From JABMMZ01 sp040403495 (lineage in GTDB: Bacteria; Bacteroidota; Bacteroidia; NS11-12g; UBA955), in NCBI GenBank assembly GCA_040403495.1, contig JBBAKM010000015.1, positions 10,516 through 74,515 on the forward strand: a stretch of 64,000 nt of DNA, written 5' to 3'. The number at the start of each line of letters is the position of its first letter. The first letter of the stretch is position 1. The notes under the pieces were generated by a model. That model saw only the letters and a program-made list of their open reading frames with translations, searched no databases and was not told where the DNA came from. The position numbers and the translations under genes are program-made. This document shows positions 36,053 through 43,628 of this stretch, piece after piece.

Positions 36053-36793
36053 TTATGCAATTATTTTTATTTCGTTTCTTAAGATGTCAATTAACTGTCC
36101 TGCTTGTTCTGCGTCAATCATTCTAACCGCTTGTTTGGCACTTGGGCTTTCAAATGACTCGTAGCTTGCCGTTAATTCAACTTGAACAGGTTCTTTAACT
36201 GTCAATGGTTTTGTTCTTGCTGCCATAATGCCTTTCATATTTGGAATTCTTGGTTCGCAAAGGTCTTTTTGAGCACTTGCAATTACAGGCAAGTTGGCAA
36301 TAACAGACTGTCTTCCGCCATCAATGTCTCTTTCAAAATGCATTTTACCATCAACTAATTCCATTTTGGTGCACACATTAACCGATGGCCAATTCAATAA
36401 CTCAGCTAAAATGCCGGTTACTTGACCGCCGTTATAATCGATACTTTCACGACCTGTTAATACAATGTCGTAATTGTCGTTTTTTATAATTTCAGCCAAT
36501 TGTTGAGCCACAAACATTCCTTCAATTGGTTCTGCATTTATTCTAATAGCATCATTAGCACCTATCGCCAAAGCTTTTCTGATAACAGGTTCTGCGTCTG
36601 CTAAACCAACGGTTGCAACAGTAACAGTTCCTCCCACTTTTTCAGCAATTTCTAAGGCTTTTGTTAATGATAATTCATCGTATGGATTGATGATAAACTG
36701 AACACCTTGGGTATTAAACTTGGTGTTATTGTCAGTAAACGTAATTTTTGTGGTGGTGTCAGGTACCACACTCATACACACTAATAGCTTCAT
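36053..36793 (-). CDS. etfB: Electron transfer flavoprotein, beta subunit
   Basis: 246 residues with the ETF-beta fold and AMP site. MKLLVCMSVVPDTTTKI, FIINPYDELSLTKALEIAEK, LTGRESIDYNGGQVTGILAELL and the NLPVIASAQKDLCEPRIPN signature are present. First gene of the etfB-etfA-nuclease-lipoprotein run. A TAATTTTG box 17 nt upstream is its likely promoter. Confidence 0.96.
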   Translation of the reverse strand: MKLLVCMSVVPDTTTKITFTDNNTKFNTQGVQFIINPYDELSLTKALEIAEKVGGTVTVATVGLADAEPVIRKALAIGANDAIRINAEPIEGMFVAQQLAEIIKNDNYDIVLTGRESIDYNGGQVTGILAELLNWPSVNVCTKMELVDGKMHFERDIDGGRQSVIANLPVIASAQKDLCEPRIPNMKGIMAARTKPLTVKEPVQVELTASYESFESPSAKQAVRMIDAEQAGQLIDILRNEIKIIA

Positions 36794-36810
36794 TTAAGAT
36801 AATTTTTTTG

Positions 36811-36818
36811 CAAAATTA
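36811..36818 (-). promoter_or_regulatory. -7 box (TAATTTTG) of etfBA
   Basis: Minus-strand TAATTTTG at 36818-36811, 17 nt before the etfB ATG at 36793. No convincing -33 TTG. Confidence 0.5.
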
Positions 36819-36919
36819 AGCTAAAATTGTCCTAAGAAAAAATGAGAATAAGAAAGTTTGATAAAAAATAATTAACAGCTTCATTTTGAATTATAAAAAA
36901 TACTCCACTCAGTTTCATC

Positions 36920-36949
36920 TTGATTTTACTGAACACTCTCTTATCTTTG
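36920..36949 (+). promoter_or_regulatory. Promoter of the TPR/thioesterase pair (TTG-19-TAnnTTTG)
   Basis: TTG at 36920-36922, 19-nt spacer, TATCTTTG at 36942-36949. ATG of the TPR gene is at 36975. Confidence 0.7.
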
Positions 36950-36974
36950 CACTCCATAATTTTATAATTTCAAA

Positions 36975-37286
36975 ATGAATCGTTTGGAAACTGTTTTAAA
37001 ACTTGTTGAATCTCAACCCAAAGATTTGTTTCTAAATTATGTAGTAGCCATGGAATACCTCTCATTGAGTGATTATGATTCTGCGATTGTTTGGCTCAAT
37101 AAACTCAAAAACATAGACCCCACTTATTTGCCCCTTTACTATCAATTGGCCAAAGCATACGAAGCTGTGTTTAATGAAAAACTCGCAGTTTCCACTTACG
37201 AGGAAGGTATTGAATTAGCATTGTCCCAAAAAGAAATAAAAACAGCTTCTGAACTTAGAAGCGCTCTCGAAGAATTAACCTTTTAA
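36975..37286 (+). CDS. Small TPR-repeat protein
   Basis: 103 residues and nothing but helical repeats: FLNYVVAMEYLSLSDYDSAIVWLNKL and PLYYQLAKAYEAVFNEKLAVSTYEEGIELA are two TPR units, with a capping helix. No signal peptide. Likely a protein-interaction adaptor; the partner is unknown. The thioesterase gene begins 1 nt after its stop. Confidence 0.85.
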   Translation: MNRLETVLKLVESQPKDLFLNYVVAMEYLSLSDYDSAIVWLNKLKNIDPTYLPLYYQLAKAYEAVFNEKLAVSTYEEGIELALSQKEIKTASELRSALEELTF

Positions 37287-37287
37287 C

Positions 37288-37725
37288 ATGAACTTTATTC
37301 CCAAAAACCCATATTTTAAAGCCAATATCCTTAATCATCTCGAAAAACAATATTTCATGCACCATATCCAATTTGATCTCACGGATATTGAGGCAGGGAA
37401 GGTTACAGGAAGTCTTAAAATGGAAGAAAAACACCTTCAACAATTCGGCTATTTACATGGTGGTGTAACAGCAACAGTGGCTGACTTGGTAATGGGTTTT
37501 GCGGCTTTTTCTTTGGTGTCTGAAAATGAAGGTACCGTAACGTCCGACTTGAAAGTGTCTTATCTAAGACCTGCTTTGGGTGATACCATAGAGGCGGTAG
37601 GTTATGTCATTAAACAAGGAAATCTGTTGTATTTCTGTGAAGCCGATATCTTTGCAATTGATAACGGGGTTAGAACTCTAGTCGCTAGAGGCTATTCTAC
37701 AATGTGTGCCGTTAAAATCGGCTAA
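37288..37725 (+). CDS. PaaI-type hotdog thioesterase
   Basis: 145 residues, one hotdog domain. YLHGGVTATVADLVMGFAAFSL is the PaaI/YdiI-like catalytic helix, followed by VTSDLKVSYLRPALGDTIEA. It probably hydrolyses an acyl- or aryl-CoA. With menD-menB elsewhere in the window, a role as the DHNA-CoA thioesterase of menaquinone synthesis is possible but not shown. Its 3' end overlaps the nadE 3' end by 14 nt. Confidence 0.85.
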   Translation: MNFIPKNPYFKANILNHLEKQYFMHHIQFDLTDIEAGKVTGSLKMEEKHLQQFGYLHGGVTATVADLVMGFAAFSLVSENEGTVTSDLKVSYLRPALGDTIEAVGYVIKQGNLLYFCEADIFAIDNGVRTLVARGYSTMCAVKIG

Positions 37726-39334
37726 CCAAAGGAATTCTTCTTCCTCTGCCAAATGCTTTTGATGAAATTCTCAAAATAGGAGGGGCTTGAAACCTTTTGA
37801 ATTCGTTGTTATTGACTAGTTTAACTATTCGTTTTACCGTGTCTGTGTCGTATCCCTTTGATATAATTGTTTCAGCAGATTCTCTATTCTCTATGTATTC
37901 GTATAATATTTTGTCCAACAAATCGTATTCGGGTAAACTGTCGCTGTCTTTTTGATTGGGTCTCAATTCTGCACTTGGAGCCTTGAATATAATTTCGTTT
38001 GGAATTATTTCTTGTTCCCTGTTGATGTAGTGTGCCAATTGGTAAACTTCTGTTTTATACAAGTCGCCTATAATGCTCAAACTGCCACACATGTCGCCAT
38101 AAAGCGTGGTATATCCAACTGCCATTTCACTTTTGTTACTTGTGTTTACAAGTATGTAATTGTGCTTGTTACTCATTGCCATTAATAAAACGGCCCTTGT
38201 TCTTGCTTGCATGTTTTCTTCAGCCAAGTTGAATTGGGTTCCTTCAAATTGTGTTTTCAAACCCGATTGAAAAGCTTCAAAAATGGCTGATATTTTAACA
38301 ACTTCGTATGGATTGTTAAGGTTTTTTGAAAGTTGAACGGCATCACTTACACTGCCTTCACTGCTGTATTCCGAGGGCATCATCATTGCCATTACTTTAT
38401 CTCCTCCAATGGCCTCACTCATTAATGCTTGAACAACGGCAGAATCTATCCCTCCTGAGGATCCCAAAATCGCTTTTGTGAAACCCATTTTTTGGAAATA
38501 ATTGCGAATGCCAAAAATTAAGGCTTCATGTATTAATGCAATATTGTCTTTGGTTTCACTTTGAATAACAGCCGGGAATGAGTCAATATCAATACATTGG
38601 AAGTCGGTTTCAAAAGATTTTAATGATAATACAACGTCTCCATTTTTATTCAACACTTTGGAGTCGCCGTCAAAAATCACATCGGTATGTGCACCCACCT
38701 GATTGACATAAATAAGAGGTAGTTGAGCCTTTTGACATTGGTCTTTTAGTATTTTTAAGCGCTGTTCTTTTTTATATTGATTGAAAGGAGAAGCCGCAAT
38801 ATTGATTATAAAATCAGGTTTTTGTTTCAGTAATTCTTGAAGAGGGTGATGCTTGTAGTTCAGAAATTCTGTTTCGTCCCAAAGGTCTTCGCAAATAGTG
38901 AGTGCTATTTTTTGCCCTTTTAATTCGATACAATCAAAACTAGAATTGGGTTCAAAATAACGAGCTTCGTCAAAAATATCGTAGGTAGGAAGAAGGGTTT
39001 TATGTCGGGTTGAAATTATTTTACCTTCGTGCAAAAGCAAAGCACTGTTGAATAATGCCCTTCCGCTTGATTGTGGATTAGGCGTAGGACAGCCAATTAT
39101 AACAGCCGTTTGTTGAGTAAAAGGAAGTATGGAATCAACGGCTTTCTTGCAGTTTTTAATAAAATGTTCGTAGTCTAATATGTCGTCAGGAGGATAGCCA
39201 CAGATAGAAAGTTCACTGAATACAGCCAAATCACAAGCATTTTGCTCGGCTTTTTTTAAGGCTTCAATTATTAAGGTAGTATTGCCTACAAAATCAGCAA
39301 TGGTATAATTAAGTTGACAAAGTGCTATTTTCAC
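37712..39334 (-). CDS. nadE: Glutamine-dependent NAD+ synthetase
   Basis: Amidates deamido-NAD using glutamine. It has 540 residues and starts at GTG 39334. The nitrilase domain (1-260) has the Glu-Lys-Cys triad E41 (FSELSICGYPPDD), K112 (RHKTLLPTYDIF) and C148 (ALTICEDLW). The synthetase domain follows, with P-loop GSSGGIDSAVVQAL, then NTSNKSEMAVGYTTLYGD. nadE next to gldB is also seen in Flavobacterium; here a barrel gene lies between them. A -7 box sits within the last bases of that gene. Confidence 0.96.
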   Translation of the reverse strand: MKIALCQLNYTIADFVGNTTLIIEALKKAEQNACDLAVFSELSICGYPPDDILDYEHFIKNCKKAVDSILPFTQQTAVIIGCPTPNPQSSGRALFNSALLLHEGKIISTRHKTLLPTYDIFDEARYFEPNSSFDCIELKGQKIALTICEDLWDETEFLNYKHHPLQELLKQKPDFIINIAASPFNQYKKEQRLKILKDQCQKAQLPLIYVNQVGAHTDVIFDGDSKVLNKNGDVVLSLKSFETDFQCIDIDSFPAVIQSETKDNIALIHEALIFGIRNYFQKMGFTKAILGSSGGIDSAVVQALMSEAIGGDKVMAMMMPSEYSSEGSVSDAVQLSKNLNNPYEVVKISAIFEAFQSGLKTQFEGTQFNLAEENMQARTRAVLLMAMSNKHNYILVNTSNKSEMAVGYTTLYGDMCGSLSIIGDLYKTEVYQLAHYINREQEIIPNEIIFKAPSAELRPNQKDSDSLPEYDLLDKILYEYIENRESAETIISKGYDTDTVKRIVKLVNNNEFKRFQAPPILRISSKAFGRGRRIPLVSRF

Positions 39335-39346
39335 GAATACAAATTA

Positions 39347-39354
39347 CAAAATTA
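39347..39354 (-). promoter_or_regulatory. -7 box (TAATTTTG) of nadE
   Basis: Minus-strand TAATTTTG at 39354-39347, overlapping the stop region of the upstream barrel gene and ending 12 nt before the GTG start. It implies nadE can be transcribed on its own. Confidence 0.5.
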
Positions 39355-40095
39355 GAAAAACATACCGACTTCAAGACCAAGAACATTGTTAATCACTTTA
39401 CCTCTTTTATCATTCAATAGGTCAGTGAATCCGTTGTTGAATCTTGCGCCTAAATACAGGCTGTTATTGCCGCTCAAACGGTATTCAATGCCTGCGCCTA
39501 CAATCATTGAAGCACGAAATACATTGATATTGTCCTCATAACCTATAAAGTCGTATACATCACTTTCACTTGTATTTGGATTGTATTTTTCATCGGTAGG
39601 GAAACCCGTTGCAGGAGAAATAGCAGTTGCACTAGTTGTTACATTGTTGCCAATAATAAACCCCGGCGCAACACCAAATTGTCCCCAAAAACGAAGTCCG
39701 TCGGATTCATTTGTTCTGAATTTGAATGTCAATGGAATTTCAAAGTATTGTAAATTATACTTGTGAGAGATATTGTTGAAATTATGACCTGAATTGTTAT
39801 TCAATACATGGATATTAGTGTCTTTAAGCTTTACTCTATTGGTCATGCTTGTAATATTAATTTCGGGTGTAAAGTAGTAATTATCAGCAATTTTTATGTC
39901 CAACATAAAGCCGAATGAATAACCTATGCCAGAACCGTTGCCTTGTGAAAATGATGTTTTTGATTTAACCCAATTCACACCAGGTATCAATTTAAATCCG
40001 ACTCTAAAGTCGCGGTCGTCTTGTGCTTTTAATAAACCTGAAACAAACAGAATGCACAAAATTGAGAAAATGCGGTTTTTAAGTTTTATATTCAT
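39352..40095 (-). CDS. Outer-membrane beta-barrel protein (porin-family, OMP_b-brl_2-like)
   Basis: 247 residues from ATG 40095, where MNIKLKNRIFSILCILFVSGLLKAQ is a signal peptide (the frame upstream, to 40194, is not part of it). An eight-strand-type barrel follows: FRVGFKLIPGVNW, GYSFGFMLDIKIADNYYF, GLRFWGQFGVAPGF, ASMIVGAGIEYRL and a final LGLEVGMFF. PorT, the T9SS barrel, has the same fold, but the specific PorT sequence was not recognised. Its start is 26 nt from the divergent gldB start, across a 10-bp palindrome. Confidence 0.75.
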   Translation of the reverse strand: MNIKLKNRIFSILCILFVSGLLKAQDDRDFRVGFKLIPGVNWVKSKTSFSQGNGSGIGYSFGFMLDIKIADNYYFTPEINITSMTNRVKLKDTNIHVLNNNSGHNFNNISHKYNLQYFEIPLTFKFRTNESDGLRFWGQFGVAPGFIIGNNVTTSATAISPATGFPTDEKYNPNTSESDVYDFIGYEDNINVFRASMIVGAGIEYRLSGNNSLYLGARFNNGFTDLLNDKRGKVINNVLGLEVGMFF

Positions 40096-40110
40096 AAATT
40101 TATTTATTAA

Positions 40111-40120
40111 TTTGCGCAAA
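40111..40120. promoter_or_regulatory. Palindrome between the barrel gene and gldB
   Basis: TTTGCGCAAA is a perfect 10-bp palindrome in the 26-bp space between two divergent starts (40095 and 40122). TTTG of each strand is preceded by near-consensus sequence (TTAATTTG on plus, TCATTTTTG on minus, one mismatch each). It may be a shared -7 region or an operator. Confidence 0.35.
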
Positions 40121-40121
40121 A

Positions 40122-41132
40122 ATGATGAAATTTTCTCACATAACCGCTTTATTCTTCTCAGTTTCTCTGTTTTTGTTTTCAGGATGCCAGTCAAATCAGT
40201 TGGATGTTGACGTTTCAGAGGTTACTGCCAAAGTAGATATTTTAAGGTTCGAAGTCGACTTGTTTGAAAATAAGCTCAATACACTCGAAGCTTTTAAATC
40301 AAAGTATGGCGCTTTTGTCAATGACTACACAATGGGAATTATGGGGTTCCCAGGCAATGAAAATGAAGCTTTTGCCCAATTGATGTTGTACAAAACAGAT
40401 CCAAATGCCAAAAGGCTGTATCAATTAGTGAAAGAAAAGTACGGTGATTTTTCTGTTTATGAAAAAGAACTAACCCAAGCTTATCAATACTTTAAATATT
40501 ATTATCCCAAAGACAGTATTCCTGTCGTTATTACCTATATCAGTAATTTTAGCCTTTACATGAATCCAATTGGGGAGGGTTACATAGGTATTTCTTTGGA
40601 TATGCACATGGGGCAAGATTTTCCTTCTTATCAGTACACTAACATTGAAAATTATTGGAAAAAAATACTCATTCCTCAAACTATTTCGGTTCACCACATT
40701 ATGGCACATGCCAATGACAAATTCATCGGTTATAACAGAGGAAAACATTTTTTAGATGAAATTGTATACCAAGGTAAGTTGTTGTACTTTTTAGATGCAA
40801 CATTGAGACAAGTGCCTGACCCAATTAAAATTGGTTTAACGCAAGAGGAGTTCGATTGGTGTGTAAAAGAACAATCCAATATATGGTCATTTTTTGTAAA
40901 AGAACAAATTTTATACGAGACCGACAGTCGTAAGTTTGATCGTTTTATAAAGGAAGGGCCTTTTACCATTGCAAGTGGTGTTCCCGAAAAATCACCGCCA
41001 ATGTTGGGGAGATATATAGGGTGGCAGCTTGTCAAACAATACATGTCAAAGAATCCAGAAGTGACATTGCCTGACCTTATGTCAACAACAAAATCAGAAA
41101 TAATTCTTCAAAAAAGCCGATTTAAACCATAA
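40122..41132 (+). CDS. gldB: GldB-family gliding motility lipoprotein
   Basis: 336 residues. Lipoprotein signal MMKFSHITALFFSVSLFLFSGC (C22). The body matches GldB: VDILRFEVDLFENKLN, FKSKYGAFVNDYTMGIMGFPG, VHHIMAHANDKFIGYNRGKHFLDEIVY and IGWQLVKQYMSKNP. GldB is needed for gliding and, through it, stable type IX components in Flavobacterium. No gldC follows; panD does. ATGs at 40122 and 40125 are both possible. Gene symbol by family resemblance and the nadE neighbourhood. Confidence 0.85.
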   Translation: MMKFSHITALFFSVSLFLFSGCQSNQLDVDVSEVTAKVDILRFEVDLFENKLNTLEAFKSKYGAFVNDYTMGIMGFPGNENEAFAQLMLYKTDPNAKRLYQLVKEKYGDFSVYEKELTQAYQYFKYYYPKDSIPVVITYISNFSLYMNPIGEGYIGISLDMHMGQDFPSYQYTNIENYWKKILIPQTISVHHIMAHANDKFIGYNRGKHFLDEIVYQGKLLYFLDATLRQVPDPIKIGLTQEEFDWCVKEQSNIWSFFVKEQILYETDSRKFDRFIKEGPFTIASGVPEKSPPMLGRYIGWQLVKQYMSKNPEVTLPDLMSTTKSEIILQKSRFKP

Positions 41133-41172
41133 TAAAATTTATTCAAGGTAGTTAAGCTATAAATATATTATC

Positions 41173-41180
41173 TATCTTTG
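41173..41180 (+). promoter_or_regulatory. -7 box (TATCTTTG) of panD
   Basis: TATCTTTG ends 9-12 nt before the two candidate ATGs (41190 and 41193). The TTG at 41178 is inside it. No -33 TTG. Confidence 0.5.
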
Positions 41181-41192
41181 CAACCTTTTATG

Positions 41193-41534
41193 ATGATTCA
41201 GGTTTTAAAATCAAAGATTCACAATGTGAAAATCACCTTTACCCAATTGAATTATATTGGCAGTATAACTATAGACGAAGATTTATTAGATGCTGCGAAT
41301 ATGATTGAAAATGAAAAGGTTTTGGTGGTAAACAATAACAATGGCGAACGCATAGAAACCTATGTTATTAAAGGGGAAAGAGGTACGGGTGTGGTTGGTT
41401 TAAATGGTGCTGCTGCTAGAAGAGGTGCTGTGGGTGATGAATTGATTATCATTAGTTTTGCGCTAATGGATTTTGAAAAAGCCAAATCGCATCAACCATG
41501 GCTTGTGTTTCCCAATGCACAAAACAAAATATAA
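41193..41534 (+). CDS. panD: Aspartate 1-decarboxylase
   Basis: Makes beta-alanine for pantothenate and CoA. From ATG 41193 (MIQVLKSKIHNVKI) it has 113 residues; ATG 41190 adds one. The self-cleavage site that forms the pyruvoyl cofactor is G23-S24 in YIGSITID. LNGAAARRGAVGDELIIISF is the conserved C-terminal block. panC is not in this window. It abuts the flippase-like gene at 41535. Confidence 0.96.
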   Translation: MIQVLKSKIHNVKITFTQLNYIGSITIDEDLLDAANMIENEKVLVVNNNNGERIETYVIKGERGTGVVGLNGAAARRGAVGDELIIISFALMDFEKAKSHQPWLVFPNAQNKI

Positions 41535-42494
41535 ATGCAAAATAAAAAAGGAATCATAAAGTTTTTACTTTTTGCTGCCGTTGGAGCTATCATCGTCTAT
41601 TTTATTTCAAAAAGTTTCAACTTTAATGAATTTCTTGTTAAAGTAAAAACAGCTAACATTGGTTTTGTTATAGCATCGCTTCTTGTAGGTGTTTTGGCAG
41701 TGTTTGTAAGAGCGCTTAGATGGCAATTGATGCTCAAACCACTTGGCTACAAAACCAAAATTAGCAATGCTTATCACTCCACAATGAGTGGCTATTTGGT
41801 GAATTTAGGGATTCCTCGCTCTGGTGAAATATACCGTTGTGCGGTGTTCTCAAAATCGGACCAAGTGCCTTTGAATACTTTAGTTGGTACCGTATTCAGT
41901 GAACGTATTATTGATTTACTCATGTTGGCAATTGTCATTTTTTTGAGTGTAATCGTACAGTTTGATAAACTTTATAGTTATATTGATGAGGTTCTTTTAT
42001 CTAAACTTAATGGCCCCATCTTAATTACTTTAGGACTTGTTATGCTTGTTGGTATTATTGGGCTTTTTGTTTTTATCAAAAAGTTTTCTAAGTCACAAAA
42101 CAAAATAATCGTATTTATAAACGGATTCATCAACGGAATAAAAAGTGTGTTTACTTTAGAACAACCTATTTTGTTCTTGTTTTATACCGCTTCTATATGG
42201 GTTTGTTATTTGTTTATGACCTACTTCGCCATTATGGCATTCGATTTTTCGGCCGTATTAGGGATAGGAGGTGCACTTTCTACGTTAGTGTTCAGTACTT
42301 TAGGCGTTATTGTTCCTGCACCAGCTGGAATTGCAACGATTAGTAGTATTCAAATTGGGTTGACCCAAATATATGGTTTTACTGAAGTTAATGCAAGTAC
42401 GCTTGGTGTTGTAATGTTCTTCAGTAATATTCTTATGATTATTGTATCGGGTTCTATCTCGTTTATAATAATGGCAATCAAAACAAAGGTTTAA
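41535..42494 (+). CDS. Flippase-like integral membrane protein (LPG-synthase/UPF0104 type)
   Basis: 319 residues with about seven membrane segments. It shares the core motifs of the lysylphosphatidylglycerol synthase transmembrane family: FVRALRWQLMLKPLGY, SGYLVNLGIPRSGEIYRCA, FSERIIDLLMLA and VPAPAGIATISSIQIGL. There is no soluble transferase domain, so it is probably a lipid transporter or flippase. It starts directly at the panD stop and is 7 nt before the hldE-type gene; a link between panD and this protein is seen in other Bacteroidota, but the reason is unknown. Confidence 0.88.
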   Translation: MQNKKGIIKFLLFAAVGAIIVYFISKSFNFNEFLVKVKTANIGFVIASLLVGVLAVFVRALRWQLMLKPLGYKTKISNAYHSTMSGYLVNLGIPRSGEIYRCAVFSKSDQVPLNTLVGTVFSERIIDLLMLAIVIFLSVIVQFDKLYSYIDEVLLSKLNGPILITLGLVMLVGIIGLFVFIKKFSKSQNKIIVFINGFINGIKSVFTLEQPILFLFYTASIWVCYLFMTYFAIMAFDFSAVLGIGGALSTLVFSTLGVIVPAPAGIATISSIQIGLTQIYGFTEVNASTLGVVMFFSNILMIIVSGSISFIIMAIKTKV

Positions 42495-42501
42495 TAGTTT
42501 T

Positions 42502-42996
42502 ATGAGTCACCACCAATTAATACATTCTAAAATTCATTCATTGGAAACGCTATTGCCAATAGTTGAATCATTAAAGCATCAAAATAAGTCGATTGTATTC
42601 ACCAACGGTTGTTTCGATATTTTACACAAAGGGCATGTTGATTATTTGGCAAAAGCAGCCGACAAAGGGGATTGTCTTATTGTTGGGATAAATACCGATT
42701 TTTCGGTGAAACGCTTAGGAAAATCGCCTTCTCGACCAATACAAGACGAAGAAGCTAGGGCGTATCTGATTGCCGCTTTGGAAAGTGTGTCTTATGTCGT
42801 TTTATTCAATGACGAAACTCCTATTAATTTGATTAGTTCTATTCTCCCTCACGTTTTAGTTAAAGGGGCCGATTACAAACCTGAGGCTATTGTAGGGTAT
42901 AAGGAAGTTGTTGAGAATGGCGGTCGAGTAGAAACCATCGCTTTTATTGATGGATATTCCACAACAGCAATTGAAAATAAAATCAAAAACGCTTAG
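42502..42996 (+). CDS. D-glycero-beta-D-manno-heptose 1-phosphate adenylyltransferase
   Basis: 164 residues, a stand-alone HldE C-terminal-type (RfaE2) nucleotidyltransferase. The fold's signature is IVFTNGCFDILHKGHVDYL (HxGH equivalent), then GINTDFSVKRLGKSPSRP and VLVKGADYKPEAIVG. It activates heptose-1-phosphate before HldD (17953). The kinase and phosphatase steps are not in this window. The stop overlaps the convergent barrel gene by 4 nt (TTAG, 42993-42996). Confidence 0.94.
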   Translation: MSHHQLIHSKIHSLETLLPIVESLKHQNKSIVFTNGCFDILHKGHVDYLAKAADKGDCLIVGINTDFSVKRLGKSPSRPIQDEEARAYLIAALESVSYVVLFNDETPINLISSILPHVLVKGADYKPEAIVGYKEVVENGGRVETIAFIDGYSTTAIENKIKNA

Positions 42997-43628
42997 TCTT
43001 CTTGATTGATTCCAATGGTTATGCCTGCCTGAATGACCGATTTAGCAGGGCCCATTTCTAAATAAAAACTGCTTTGTTTGTATATTTTTTGTCTCCACCC
43101 AATGGTAGATTCTAATCCTAATCGATAGATATTGGGTAGTGTGATACTCACTGTGTTACTTGGAAAATCTGATTCTGTGGTAAAACGACCAATCCTGTAT
43201 CCCACACCAAATCCTATATAAAAGGCTGTTTTGGGATGTTTAATTGGGTCTAATAGATGGTAATTGACTCTAGCGTTAATGGCTAAATTATTGCTTTTAA
43301 TAGTAGTCTTGTTGTTAGCAATAGTACCTAGGGTGGTATCGAAAATGATTTCATTATAAGAGACTTGATAAGCCATATAGTTGATACTTGCACCTAGCCC
43401 AAAACGTGAATTAATCTTGTTTTCATATTTTAGGTGGAAAGGTCCCGTCCCCGTGGATGAAAATGAGGTTTTGTAATTGAACTGATTGAAATAAAATCTT
43501 GGGATATTAGGGAATCCAATGCCCACACTAATATTGTGTTTGCTGTGTTGTGCCCAACTAGAATTGGAACACAATATCAAAAGCAAAAATGCAAAAAGAT
43601 TACCTTTCAAATTCAACTCTTTGTCCAT
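42993..43628 (-). CDS. Predicted outer-membrane beta-barrel protein
   Basis: 211 residues from ATG 43628. MDKELNLKGNLFAFLLLILCSNSSWAQ is a signal peptide; upstream in-frame starts lie in pyrC and would break it. Repeated amphipathic strands follow (FHLKYENKINSRFGLGASINYMAY, TAFYIGFGVGYRIG). No close family was recognised. It overlaps the pyrC 3' end by 29 nt, so it is translated from the same mRNA, although a function in pyrimidine synthesis is not expected. Confidence 0.72.
   Translation of the reverse strand: MDKELNLKGNLFAFLLLILCSNSSWAQHSKHNISVGIGFPNIPRFYFNQFNYKTSFSSTGTGPFHLKYENKINSRFGLGASINYMAYQVSYNEIIFDTTLGTIANNKTTIKSNNLAINARVNYHLLDPIKHPKTAFYIGFGVGYRIGRFTTESDFPSNTVSITLPNIYRLGLESTIGWRQKIYKQSSFYLEMGPAKSVIQAGITIGINQED

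Noticed and set aside
39352..40194. Longer barrel protein starting at 40194
   Set aside because: The first 33 codons lie within gldB on the other strand and would remove the clean signal peptide at 40095.
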